From assembly GCA_024867545.1 (NCBI GenBank), contig JANFNE010000012.1:558001-622000 (forward strand): a stretch of 64,000 nt of DNA. The letters are read 5' to 3'. Positions 9,783-19,860 of the stretch are shown in pieces (position 1 is the first letter of the stretch; each line of letters starts with the position of its first letter). The notes under the pieces are model-generated. The model saw only the letters and a list, made by a program, of their open reading frames with translations. It was not told the DNA's origin and made no database searches. This DNA is from Phytopythium helicoides (taxonomy: Eukaryota > Oomycota > Peronosporomycetes > Pythiales > Pythiaceae). The translations under genes and the position numbers were made by a program.

Positions 9783-11309
9783 ATGGACCTCTCCATTCGC
9801 CCGCTGCCGCTCATGCTCGCCGAGAGTCTGCTGGTAGGTTACGGTACATGCGGAGGCTCTGCGAGCGCTCGCCTGTGGCTGTAGCTGACTCGGTCGGTGG
9901 CGCGAGCAGGCGATGCCGCCGTCGAGTGAGGCGCTGGTTGGCGCCGTGGCCGTCGCGATTGGCACGGCCGCGCTCACGCCCAAGGCCGTCGCGGTGCTCG
10001 GCGATCTGCACCAGCGGTGGACGGCCGAGACGCCGCGCGTGGTTTGCAGCGACACCGAGACCAACCAGCGCCTGCTGGCGCGCTGCCCGCACCTGAGTAG
10101 GAGCCCGCTCGTCTCGACTTGCTGCCAGGAGCATTGGTCTGACGGAGAGGCTGTGATTGACGCAGCCACCGAGCAGTACCATCCGCTGTGGTACCTGTTC
10201 AACGGCCACCTGCAGACGCTGCAGCTCGCACGCGCCAACGACGAGGAGCAGACGCCCAGCATTCCGTACGCGCGCCAGATCCTCGACCTGCCGGACGGAG
10301 GCATCGTGTCGCTCGACTGGGCGTTGCCACGGGCCGAGCCGTACACGGTCGAGGACGTCCAGCCCGGTAAAAAGACGGTCTTGATCCTCCCCGGTCTGAC
10401 TGGTGGCAGCAGCGAGCACTACATCCGCACGGCAGTTCGCCGTCTCAATGACGACGGCTGGCAGTGCGTGGTGCTCAATGCGCGCGGGTGTGCCAACACG
10501 CCGCTCAAGACCCCGCATGTACGCGCTGTATCGAGTGCTTCTCTGGCGATCCCAAGCGCAAGACTAACACTGATCTGCAGCTCTTTTGCATTGCATACAC
10601 GGGAGACCTGCGCTACGTGGCAAAACACTTGAACGACAAGTACAACTTTGCGAGCGATGCGTTCACGGGGCTGGGCTTTTCGCTCGGCTCGAACGTTCTT
10701 GTCAAGTACCTCGGCGAAGAGAAGGACACAACGCCGCTTACTGCTGCCATATCTGTCGGAAACCCGTTTGATATCATCAAGTGCAGCAACAACATCGATG
10801 GCACGCTATTCAATCGCCTAACGTACAGCAAGGCGCTCGGACAGGGTCTGCAGGACCTGTTCTTCAACCGCAGCAACGCCCACGAAGTCTTCCGCGGGTT
10901 CAAGGGAATTGACATCGACGCACTGCGCAACGCCAAGACAGTGTACGAGTTTGACGCGCTGTTCACGATCAAGCATTTCAACTACGGGAGCGTCGAAGAG
11001 TTTTACACCGATGGCTCGTGCATCACGCGGCTTCCCCATGTTACCATCCCTCTGCTGTGCCTGAACGCTGAAGATGACCCAATTAGCATTGCATCGGGGC
11101 TGCCTTCTCAAGAGCAGGTCGAGGCGAACCCGAACATCATTTTGTGCACCACAAAGTCGGGTGGTCACCTTGCCTTTTACGAAAACCCGCAGACAAACGA
11201 TGATGAGAACACGAGTGGCGAGCCTCAGCGGCTGCCAGTATGGTCGGTCAAGGTGATTGCCGAGTTTGCTGCGAGCGCACGCCTTGACAAGAAGCAGCGA
11301 GAAAAGTAA
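9783..11309 (+). CDS. ABHD1/3 (YheT)-type alpha/beta hydrolase, paralogue 1
   Basis: Four exons (9783-9833, 9910-10096, 10166-10518, 10581-11309) give about 439 residues. The 69-base intron 10097-10165 is a multiple of three and could be read through. The minus-strand paralogue at 19.9-21.4 kb has an intron at the same place and phase, which supports removal. The N terminus is hydrophobic and probably a membrane anchor. The family core is clear: HPLWYLFNGHLQTLQL, LPGLTGGSSEHYIR (oxyanion region), nucleophile GFSLGSN, acid EDDPIS, and histidine in GGHLAF. Known relatives act on lipid esters and phospholipids; the substrate here is unknown. The 17-codon first exon is the least certain part; translation could begin at 9913 instead. 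Confidence 0.88.
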
Positions 11310-11407
11310 GCGGTTGAAAGCACACGAACGCGAAAGTTTTGAAGTGCTCAGTCCAATGCGCATGTATTCAAATCGATAATGTTAGCTGATAGATGGCTGT
11401 GATCGGA

Positions 11408-12190
11408 TCAGAAAATGCCGCCAAGGCCCCCGAGCAGTGCGAGCACCGTCACTGTAAGCACGCTGGTCGATCCCGTCGCCACCATAGTCGCCGAGTTGTC
11501 ATCACCAACGTTCGGGTTTCCGTCCGATGACGACTCCTTCTTGGGCTTCTTTCCACTCTGAATGTCCTGGTCATCCTGGCTGGCGACGCACTTGAACACT
11601 TCGTCCTTTTCATCAAGTTTGCACTCCGCGTCGCTCGTGAGGACGTGACCAAGTTCTGAGCACGGCTGCGCGCCAGTCCGCGGGCACTCGCCAAGATCGC
11701 CAAGCATCTGATTACCGCACTTGGCACTGTAGCGGGCTCCAGGGGCGAGGCAATAGTCGGAAGCACCCATCAGCGAAACCTTCCGAGCATCGCTACACGA
11801 GCAGTCATACCCAGCAGTGGCATTGTAGAAGCTACCCGAGTCTGACGCCGAAGCAGGTTCCGAGGGAGGCGAATCGGAAGATGAGGAGTTTGATGAAGAG
11901 CCCGACACCGACGACCCAGAACCTGACGATATGGAACTATCTGCCAAGTCACCTACATCGGTCGCCACCTGCGAGACAGATCCGGCCTCTTCGTCGTTTG
12001 CAACGAGCCTCTGGATCGGGTTGGATGATAATGCCTTCGTTTTGATTGCTTCGGGACTTGACGCAAAGTACGGATCGCCCAGTGCAGTATCGCTTGTTGG
12101 ATTTGTAGTAATGTCTTCCGCTGCCGACAGTGAATGGGAACACAAGGCTGTTCCAAGCATCAACAGCACTGTCCACCCGCGCCGCTGCAT
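11408..12190 (-). CDS. Secreted, probably GPI-anchored cysteine-rich protein
   Basis: 260 residues, single exon. A signal peptide is evident (WTVLLMLGTALCSHSLSAAE). Then comes an acidic/Ser-rich spacer with long serine runs (about residues 85-120), and a compact domain with eight cysteines starting DCSCSDARK (about 128-205). A hydrophobic C terminus (TSVLTVTVLALLGGLGG) follows, as in GPI-anchor signals. I recognise no family. A wall or surface protein is the simplest reading. I looked for an RxLR effector motif after the signal peptide: QRLVANDEEAG is close in position but does not match. It converges with the hydrolase gene 98 bases away. Confidence 0.75.
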   Translation of the reverse strand: MQRRGWTVLLMLGTALCSHSLSAAEDITTNPTSDTALGDPYFASSPEAIKTKALSSNPIQRLVANDEEAGSVSQVATDVGDLADSSISSGSGSSVSGSSSNSSSSDSPPSEPASASDSGSFYNATAGYDCSCSDARKVSLMGASDYCLAPGARYSAKCGNQMLGDLGECPRTGAQPCSELGHVLTSDAECKLDEKDEVFKCVASQDDQDIQSGKKPKKESSSDGNPNVGDDNSATMVATGSTSVLTVTVLALLGGLGGIF

Positions 12191-13086
12191 TGCTGCTGCT
12201 GATTTGAGCTGTTGCTGTCAAGTGAGGGGCGGTCAAGCCTTGGGTGTGCTGCTTTGCAGAGGAAGCGCAAGAATGGGAATGCTCGAGAGCAGACGGACCG
12301 GCATGACAGCTAGCGACCCACGCGACTGCGCCAGCGCTGTCCCATTGCTGCTGGTTGCCCTTCTTTCTCAAAAAAGCCCCAGAACCGCGCAACTGCCAGT
12401 CTTCATGACACTGCGCGAACAGCGCGCGGAACTTTCGCCGTCAAGCCGTATTTATATCGGCGTGTGTCACAGCGAAGCAAACTGCTTGTTGAGGAGCTCC
12501 CGTTGGCCATGCAGCTTCAAAGCGCTCAAGAGCGTCTCACATCCTGTTTTAGCATTGTCCGGACACAATACGCGCTCGTGAGGCCCGGCGCTGGCCTCAT
12601 GACGAGTGTGTGGGCGGTCTCCTCGCTCCACTCCATTCCTCCCAATGCAACAACAGCGATGAAATGCCGCAGCAAACGCCGCCGTCAGCACAATCATGTT
12701 GAAGTGGCGACCCGTACCAACTGCAACCGGCCGTCGGTACGATTCGGTATCGGCAGCGCGTTGGGAGAGGGACGGCGTGTTCTCCGAAGGTCGCGCGAAG
12801 CCCGCCTCGCCGTCCCGGTTTTTTTTTTTCCGTCGACCGTCGTGCACTCTTATGCCGGATTTCACTTGGTCTTTGTATACCGCGGCGCTTCCCCAGCGGG
12901 CCGACACCTTCCTCCATAGCGACCGCCGCCTCCCCGCGATCATCGCCCGCCCCCGCGCCCCCCAAGCAGCCGCTCCCGCGTCCCCATGGTGCGTCCGCCC
13001 TGCTCGTTTGCGCGCGCCTCGTCTCGTTCTCCGGCCGCTGACTTTTCCGCGCGCGGGGCCAGCACGGCGCGCCGCGAGAGAGCTCG
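12191..13086. other. Divergent intergenic region, no supported gene
   Basis: About 900 bases between the secreted-protein start at 12190 (minus) and the kinase start at 13087 (plus). It should contain both promoters. A long open frame enters from the kinase side (from about 12696) in the same frame as kinase exon 2, but it ends out of frame with the Arb2-like exon 1 and looks fortuitous. Confidence 0.4.
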
Positions 13087-15266
13087 ATGGAGGCGCTGCT
13101 GCACCAGATCGTGCTCGAGGAGCAGCAGAAGATGGTGCAGCTGGGCTTCGTGGAGACCTTCATCCCCTCGCCGGAGAGCGCCGCGCGCTGCAGCATCTTC
13201 CTCAGCGCCAACTGGCACCTGTGCCGCCGCCTGCTCATCGTCATCGTGAGCGGCAACGGCATCCAGCCGGGCATATGGAGCCGATCGCTCGTGCTCGAGT
13301 CGCCCGAGAACCCGCACCAGTACCGCTCCGGATCCATGTGCGTCTTGCTCGCCGCGCTGCGAGGCTCGACAATCGAGACACTAACGCGACCACTCGCAGG
13401 CTGCCGTACGTGCACACGGCGCTCTCCAAGGGCTACGGCGTCATCGTGACCAACCCCAGCACCAACACGGTCAGCGTCGGCAGCGAGAAGGTCGCCATTC
13501 CCTTCTCCAGTACGCCCGAGATGCACGTGCGATACGTGTGGGAGACCTACGGCGTGCGCGCGGCGTGCTCGCAGGTCTACATCGCGGCCTACGGGCGCGG
13601 CGGCGCGCTCACCAAGCACCTCGTGCGCACGCAGCCGCTGCTGCGCTCCAAGCTCGCCGCCATCGCCTTCATCGAGTCCAGCCACCGCATCGAACCCGAC
13701 GACACGCAGGAGGTGCGCGGCTTGCTCGGCACGCGCGCCATCAACTGGCAGCGCTCGCGCGAGAGCCCCGGGACGCAGCTGCAGGACTGTGCGCAGCTTG
13801 GATGCCTCAGTCTATCGGCGGGCGAGCCCACCGGTGCCGAGCAAAAGTCGTCCAACACTGCGTGGACCATCGCCGCGAGCATGGAGACTGTGTTTGCCTT
13901 CTTTGACAGCGCGCGTGGGTCGATGCCTGACGAGCCTGTCGAGGATGAACTCATGATGGACGAGATGAGCCGGCTGTCCCAGTACGCGTACGCTGGGGCT
14001 GCGGCCGTGTCGTCCGCTGCATATCTCCAGGAGCACATGGAGGACGCAGAGATCCGCGAAGATGGCAGGAATGGTGAGGGCGGTGGTAACTCCATGGGCT
14101 CTCGACACAGTAATGCGCGTAGCTCGCGAAGAAGCATGGTTATCTCGACGTCGATGAGCGTGAACGACTTTGACTTGCTGTCGGTCGTTGGCAAAGGCGC
14201 GTACGGCAAGGTGTTCCTTGCCAAGAAGAAGCACGGACGAAATGCCGGTCGAGTGTACGCCATGAAGGTACTGCGCAAGCAAGACGTGTTCAAGAAGAAA
14301 CAAGTAGAACACACCAAGTCGGAGCAGCGCATCCTCAAGCACATTGAGCACCCATTCGTGGTGCGTTTGCGCTACGCATTCCAGAATCATCATAAGCTCT
14401 ACCTCGTCATGGACTACTACTCTGGAGGCTCGCTCTTTGTTCATTTGCGCAAGACCAAGCGGTTCCCTGAAGAGCGCGCTAAGTTCTATGCTGCCGAGCT
14501 GGTGCTGTCTCTCGCACACCTGCACTACATGCACATCATGTACCGCGACTTGAAGCTCGAAAACATCTTGATGGATAGCGAGGGTCACATCGCCATCACC
14601 GACTTCGGATTATCAAAGGAAGATGATGAAGGCTCGACATTTGTGGGGACGCCAGAGTACCTCGCGCCAGAGCTACTGTGCAGCCAAAGGACTGCGTCCT
14701 CATACGGCAACACTATCGACTGGTGGAGCTACGGCGTGCTCGTGTACGAAATGATTCAAGGCCACACGCCATTTTGGGACAAGAATCGACGAACAATGTT
14801 CCAAAACATCCTATCAAAGGAGCCATCCTTTTCGCCTGAGCGTTTTTCGCCTGTTGCGACCGACTTTCTGCAGCGACTGCTCGTGAAGAACCCCAAGCAG
14901 CGCATGGGGTGCGGAGATGAAGGAGCGCTCGAGATTATGCGGCACCCGTGGTTCGAGGGCGTCGATTGGGATGCACTCCTGCAGCGCCGTGTCGAGCCGC
15001 CCTTCAAGCCCCTCTCAACTGACGGCTCTGGCCGCGCACGCACGAGCAGCTCGATGGCTGCCGACCTGCAATACGTACCTGCGATGTTCAAGCAGCAGGA
15101 TGTGGCAGACTCGCCCGTGGTTGGCGGCGGCTTTGGATCGTCGAACAGTAGTGGCACGCCCCTCATGATGCACTTTGACGACTTCAGCTACATGGGCAGC
15201 GAGATCATGGGCTCGCGTCGGACGTCGCTGTTCCGCGAGTCGGACCTGAAGATGGAGCTCGAGTAA
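13087..15266 (+). CDS. AGC-family protein kinase with N-terminal Arb2-like domain
   Basis: Two exons, 13087-13337 and 13400-15266 (62-base intron), give about 705 residues. Residues about 1-220 resemble the Arb2/FAM172 fold: LLIVIVSGNGIQPGIWSRSL, then YVHTALSKGYGVIVTNPSTN, HVRYVWETYG and AAYGRGGAL. A Ser-rich linker follows. The kinase domain (about 340-610) has the glycine loop GKGAYGKVFLAKK, AMKVLRK, catalytic YRDLKLEN (Tyr for His, common in AGC kinases), DFGLSKE, activation loop STFVGTPEYLAPE, and IDWWSYGVL. The tail ends with a hydrophobic motif FDDFSY, the usual AGC regulatory phosphosite. Phosphorylation by a PDK1-like kinase at the activation-loop Thr and control through the hydrophobic motif are expected. 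The domain pairing is unusual. No catalytic residue is missing. Confidence 0.9.
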
Positions 15267-15453
15267 ATTACCTTTGGTGTGTGAATGACTGGCTGATGGA
15301 CAGCCCCCAGCGCGCGCGCATTGACTGTACAGAGTGTAGGAAGCGGGGCAGAGATATCAACGAGAGAGTGACTTGTATCCGTGTATGCACGTGTGGCTGA
15401 CGTTCGTTCATTGGCACTCTACGTCTCGCCTCGGTGCTGCTGTATGATGACGC

Positions 15454-15885
15454 TTAGGGGACGACCTTGATGCCCATGGACCGCGCCGAGCCGATGAGGC
15501 TCTTGCAGATGGAGGGCAGCTCGATGTAGTCGACGTTGGTGTCCTGCTGCTTGACCTTGGCGATCTCGTAGATCTGGCGCAGCGAGATCTGACCGGCCAC
15601 CTGCTGGCCGGGCGTGGCCGAGCCCTGCGAGATGCCCGCCGCGCGCTTGATGAACCAGCTCGCGGGCGGCGTCTTGATGTCGAACTTGAAGGTGCGGTCC
15701 GCGAAGGCCGTGAGCACCACGGGCACCGGCACGTTCTCAATGTGCTTGTTGGTGCGCTCGTTGAAGGCCTTGCAGAACTCCATCATGTTGACGCCGAGCG
15801 GACCGAGCGCCTGGCCGATGGCCGGCGACGGGCTCGCCTTGCCCGCCAGCACGCGCAGCCGCACGACGCCCTTAACCACCGACAT
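15454..15885 (-). CDS. MRPL11: Mitochondrial large-subunit ribosomal protein uL11
   Basis: 143 residues, the usual length for bacterial-type L11, single exon. It binds 23S-type rRNA at the GTPase-associated centre. Signatures: GKASPSPAIGQALGPLGVN near the N terminus (proline-rich S-x-P-x-x-G-x-A-L-G-P-x-G-x-N motif), MEFCKAFNERT, then the C-terminal rRNA-binding half with SLRQIYEIAKVK and a SARSMGIKV end. The bacterial type plus nuclear location implies mitochondrial import. There is no long cleavable presequence. It diverges from the giant secreted-protein gene with about 240 bases between starts, a shared promoter containing an ATTGGCGG element near 16052. Confidence 0.92.
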   Translation of the reverse strand: MSVVKGVVRLRVLAGKASPSPAIGQALGPLGVNMMEFCKAFNERTNKHIENVPVPVVLTAFADRTFKFDIKTPPASWFIKRAAGISQGSATPGQQVAGQISLRQIYEIAKVKQQDTNVDYIELPSICKSLIGSARSMGIKVVP

Positions 15886-16126
15886 CTCTCGCTCGAGTTG
15901 GGTGCACTAGCGCTGCGCTCACACGCCGTCAGCGACCGCAAACCGCCGAGCAACGCGCCGCCATTTTCGTACCTGCGGACCTTGGGGTTGGTGACTGGCG
16001 AGCGGCGGTGGTGGCGAGGGTGACGGGCCACTATTAACGCTGCTTCTACTGATTGGCGGAAAATACTTAATTTTTCTATTTACGGGACGGTTGAACCACG
16101 TGGATAGAAAGCGTCCTTTCCCCATC

Positions 16127-19100
16127 ATGGCAAGATCGCACTTGGGCTCTCGCTGGCTGGAGATGACGCGCGTCAAGGCCACCGCCCGTCCCCATGCGCT
16201 GCTCTCGTTGCTCCTCCACCTGTTGCTGCTCCTGAGCGCAGTCGCGGCCTCCAACTCCAGTGCCAGCGCCAGTTCAAGCGTCCGCGTGCGCGTCGAGCTC
16301 TCGTGGCAAAAGACGACGCTGCTGGACGTGGCGCTGGCCGAGCGCTCGATGCGTGAGGGTGCGCGCGAGTTCTTCGCGTCGGTGAATAACAGCAAAGTGG
16401 CGGTGGACAGCGCTGCGGTGTCGAGCGTGCGGGCGATGGAGGGCGTCGAGGCCAACCTGACGCTGCGCTTGGACGCGTTCAATGCCTCAGAGAGCGACGC
16501 GCAGCTGTCCACGTTTCGCGTGGTCGTCAGCCTCGGGTTGACACTCGATAACGCGACAATGAGCGATTTCAACGCCACACTAGGGAATTGGAACGCGTCG
16601 CAGGCCCAGATATTCCAGGCGATCGCGAACAGGCTGCAAAATGACGTGACTGCTGCCATATCAACAAGCACCAACGGCGACGGGCTCAACAGCTCACTTG
16701 CTGTTAACTCAAGTGATGTTAGCGCAAATAGCTCGGCAACAGACAGCAACGCACCGCTGCTGCGTATGCTGAGCAGGTTTACAGCGGACAACGTAAATGT
16801 GAGCGTCTCACTGGCTCCGACAACTGGCACCACCACGACCACAACCAACTCCACAGCGGATACCCTGACTCTGACGCTAACGCTCCGCAATATCGTTGAT
16901 CCATTAGAGCTTCCGCGATCTGTTATATGGCAGGCTCGAGTGGGGCTCCTCCGTTTCTTGGCACCCGTGCTCAACATAACAAATGCTACCACGAGCACCA
17001 GCAACCTCTCTGTGGCGGTGGAGACACTTGGCGACCCGCAAGTTGCTGCCAGCTCGGTTCTACTTGTGACACAGCGACTTTCACTCAGGCTACCTCCTCC
17101 GGTAATTGCATCGACACTTGTAAGGCTGAGTCGATACGAAGAAGATATGCTTCTGTCCACCACACGAGTGCTCAACATTTCCAAGGCTGCTGATCGTCGA
17201 GCACTCGCAAACATGATCATGTTCGGTGACCCGACACGTCCGGTCACGACAGCATCGACGTCGAGACCGTCCATGTTTCTCGACTATATGACAATGCTAA
17301 ACTCGCTGAATGCAGCATTAGCATCCGACGCCATCGCCCAAGCGCCAACTTTTCTCCGCGCTTTGTTCCCGTTCGTCTTTGCATCCATTGCAGTGGAGGA
17401 CCCGCGTCTTGCCAGCATTGACGCAGCAGAAGCTACCGCTCAGCTCACTTCAAGCAACACTACGCTAACAGCAGTGAGCAACGCCGAGCTGCGCGCGCGG
17501 CGGATCCAGAAGTTCCGGTTCGACCCTAACGGCTACTACGCGGCCTTGCCATCTAATGTATCCTACCCGCCAGATGACAGCAACAATACGTCAATTGCTA
17601 CAACAGCTGCAACCATGAACTCGACGTGCACCTTTGCATTCTGCACTAGTATTTACTGGACCAACAGCGTTGGTAGGGGATTCTGGCTCCAGCGTGTCGA
17701 CTCCGCCAACACGTTTGCCTGGGATTTATTCCCGACCCAAGAGCTTTGTTCTTCCTCCACTTCCTACTCGTCACTGGAGCCCGATCCGACAGCAAATGCG
17801 GACGAAGAAACGCAGCTTGCTTCACTTGCAAAGCTACTTCCAGCACCTTTGATTGAGCCTCAACCGTCCAAGACTCCAGTGTGGACTCTCGGAGCTCTAT
17901 CGGGGCTAAGGAGATCCAAGCTGGATCTGGCACTACATTTAATAAGCGAGGATGGCGCCACCAAGCTTAAAATCGAAGTCGCAACAGATATCCAATCACC
18001 GCTGGACGCGTCCGCGACGGTCACAAGTATCGCGAGACTCACAAATTCATCATCCGCTGGATCCATCTATCAGTCGTCGAGCAACTTGGTCGTCAATGCG
18101 CACTCTCGTTTTCGATATGTCGACACTAACAGCCCAACTGCCACCAATGCTGACGGACGAGAAATCGTCTTGTTCCTGGAGATTCGTGAATCTCAAGTGA
18201 CCCAGAAGGATACGACTCAGCCGTGTGCGCACTGCCAATCGCTTTATGAATGGTGTGCAAACGACGTAAAGTGCGCGGCACTTCGGGATTGTATCACTTC
18301 TGGCGCTCAGCTTGCTAGTGTTGGACAAACTCTGCTGTCAAACTTAACCTTGTCCGCAGGAACGCGCTCGACCAATATTTGGTCCACGTTTGCACAGTGC
18401 CTGCAGCCAGCGCTCAACGCTTCCTCTTCCAGAGACGCTGCCCTCCTGTTTGCGAGTGCAGTACGATGTCAGATGCAGCGCTTGTGTCCGTTCCAGGTCG
18501 TCGCAGCACCTTACAACACAACGGGAAATGACGATAGTACAAGTGACGAGCGAATTTTGCTTTGGGAAAGTGAGGCTGCACGGCAACGGATCACGCTCAC
18601 TACACCAGCATCGAACTCTTCCATCGCAGCAACCGCGTCCAGTATGGCTTCTGCCAACATCTCTATTCAGTTGGGAAACCAGACACTTTGCTTCCTTACG
18701 TTGATGCCGAATGTGACGGGTGAGTGGTTCGAAGATGCTGTTGCGCGCGAATGCCGCTATGCAAAATACCTCGGCCGGATCTTGACGTCAATGACTTCTG
18801 ACACAAATACAAACACCTCTACAACGACAATCACCTTGGATGTGGGCTTCAAGTACCTCGTGGGACCTGCTCCAACGCTGCAAGTCGTCAACGCAACCGC
18901 AAACGCCGCTGCTGATATACAAGTGTTGAGATCTCCAGAGATATTTCTTCGGATCGAGACCAAGGCATTTGTGTCTGGAGGAAGCCTTCTGCCTCCCCCG
19001 CCTCCTAATGTTGCGCAGACGCCTACCAAGTGCGACACGTGCTCCCAATTGGCACTTGACGTGTGCTTGAGAGACACTGCATGCACTGCCTTCACCGATT

Positions 19101-19783
19101 GCATCACAAGATACGCGATTGCCACCACTGGTGGAGCAACAACTTTGACAGGCGACGCACTGTTTGCCATGTTCCAGCGTAGCCAGTCCGGCGACTCCTT
19201 GTCGCTTCTAAACGCCATCAATTCGTGCCACTCGAGTGATATGGTGACGCATCCCTCTTGGCTGAAGCTTGTGCGTGCCAGCGGGTGCTTCAGTCGCGCG
19301 CAATGCCCTATTTCGCTCAACGTTTTACTCCCATCTTCTACAACTGTGGGCTTGTGGCAATTATCGCCTGCTCTCAAGCAACAGAATTTGTACTATTACT
19401 ACGACAGCACCACGACAGTCGCCTCGTCTCCTCTGCGAATCCCATTGCAGCTCGTGGCAGACGGCCAAGTTTTCAAGTCGACATCCAGCGGACTCGACCC
19501 ACTCACATTGCAGGCCAACTTGCGGCGCTTACTCGCATTCGAGGACATTTATGTGTCGCTCTTGTCGGGTACAGCAGATGGAAGTGATGCGAATAGCGCT
19601 CGCATTTGGGAGATTGCGTACGGCAATTGGATTGGCGCGTTACCTCAGGTCGTGGCGGCAAAGTTATCGCCCACATGGATTCTTGCTACCATCACTGCAG
19701 GCGATAGCGGACAGGAAGATGCCGTCGTTCGGTTGGTGGCAGCGTCAAGCACAACAACAACGGAGGTCGCAGTATCCGCATAG
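16127..19783 (+). CDS. Giant secreted Ser/Thr-rich protein with repeated Cys module, paralogue 1
   Basis: A single exon of about 1218 residues from the ATG at 16127. An ATG at 16166 would give a tighter signal peptide (LLSLLLHLLLLLSAVAAS). It is rich in Ser, Thr and N-glycosylation sequons (NSS, NAT, NTS), so extracellular. Two copies of a cysteine module stand out. The first begins CAHCQSLYEWCANDVKC (about 18221) and the second CDTCSQLALDVCLRDTAC (about 19031). Each follows C-x2-C-x6/7-C-x5-C-x5-C, later a single C, then about 19-22 residues to C-x5-C-P. A third copy occurs in the paralogue at 44.4-47.8 kb. No transmembrane end or known catalytic motif is visible. Cell-wall or matrix function is a guess. 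Confidence 0.8.
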   Translation: MARSHLGSRWLEMTRVKATARPHALLSLLLHLLLLLSAVAASNSSASASSSVRVRVELSWQKTTLLDVALAERSMREGAREFFASVNNSKVAVDSAAVSSVRAMEGVEANLTLRLDAFNASESDAQLSTFRVVVSLGLTLDNATMSDFNATLGNWNASQAQIFQAIANRLQNDVTAAISTSTNGDGLNSSLAVNSSDVSANSSATDSNAPLLRMLSRFTADNVNVSVSLAPTTGTTTTTTNSTADTLTLTLTLRNIVDPLELPRSVIWQARVGLLRFLAPVLNITNATTSTSNLSVAVETLGDPQVAASSVLLVTQRLSLRLPPPVIASTLVRLSRYEEDMLLSTTRVLNISKAADRRALANMIMFGDPTRPVTTASTSRPSMFLDYMTMLNSLNAALASDAIAQAPTFLRALFPFVFASIAVEDPRLASIDAAEATAQLTSSNTTLTAVSNAELRARRIQKFRFDPNGYYAALPSNVSYPPDDSNNTSIATTAATMNSTCTFAFCTSIYWTNSVGRGFWLQRVDSANTFAWDLFPTQELCSSSTSYSSLEPDPTANADEETQLASLAKLLPAPLIEPQPSKTPVWTLGALSGLRRSKLDLALHLISEDGATKLKIEVATDIQSPLDASATVTSIARLTNSSSAGSIYQSSSNLVVNAHSRFRYVDTNSPTATNADGREIVLFLEIRESQVTQKDTTQPCAHCQSLYEWCANDVKCAALRDCITSGAQLASVGQTLLSNLTLSAGTRSTNIWSTFAQCLQPALNASSSRDAALLFASAVRCQMQRLCPFQVVAAPYNTTGNDDSTSDERILLWESEAARQRITLTTPASNSSIAATASSMASANISIQLGNQTLCFLTLMPNVTGEWFEDAVARECRYAKYLGRILTSMTSDTNTNTSTTTITLDVGFKYLVGPAPTLQVVNATANAAADIQVLRSPEIFLRIETKAFVSGGSLLPPPPPNVAQTPTKCDTCSQLALDVCLRDTACTAFTDCITRYAIATTGGATTLTGDALFAMFQRSQSGDSLSLLNAINSCHSSDMVTHPSWLKLVRASGCFSRAQCPISLNVLLPSSTTVGLWQLSPALKQQNLYYYYDSTTTVASSPLRIPLQLVADGQVFKSTSSGLDPLTLQANLRRLLAFEDIYVSLLSGTADGSDANSARIWEIAYGNWIGALPQVVAAKLSPTWILATITAGDSGQEDAVVRLVAASSTTTTEVAVSA

Positions 19784-19860
19784 GTTAGATGTGATCGCTT
19801 GCTTGCATGCTACAACAAACGAATCGACTGTGTGCTGCTTGGTGTCAACCATATCGCAAT

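Noticed and set aside
11408..12190. RxLR-type secreted effector
   Set aside because: No Arg-x-Leu-Arg after the signal peptide (QRLV only) and a GPI-like C terminus points to a surface protein.
12597..13685. 362-codon minus-strand open frame across the kinase 5' end
   Set aside because: Overlaps the Arb2-like exon, which has real family motifs; the antisense product has none.
15919..17274. 451-codon minus-strand open frame
   Set aside because: Antisense to the giant secreted protein; low-complexity Ser/Val composition follows from the Thr/Ser codons on the other strand.
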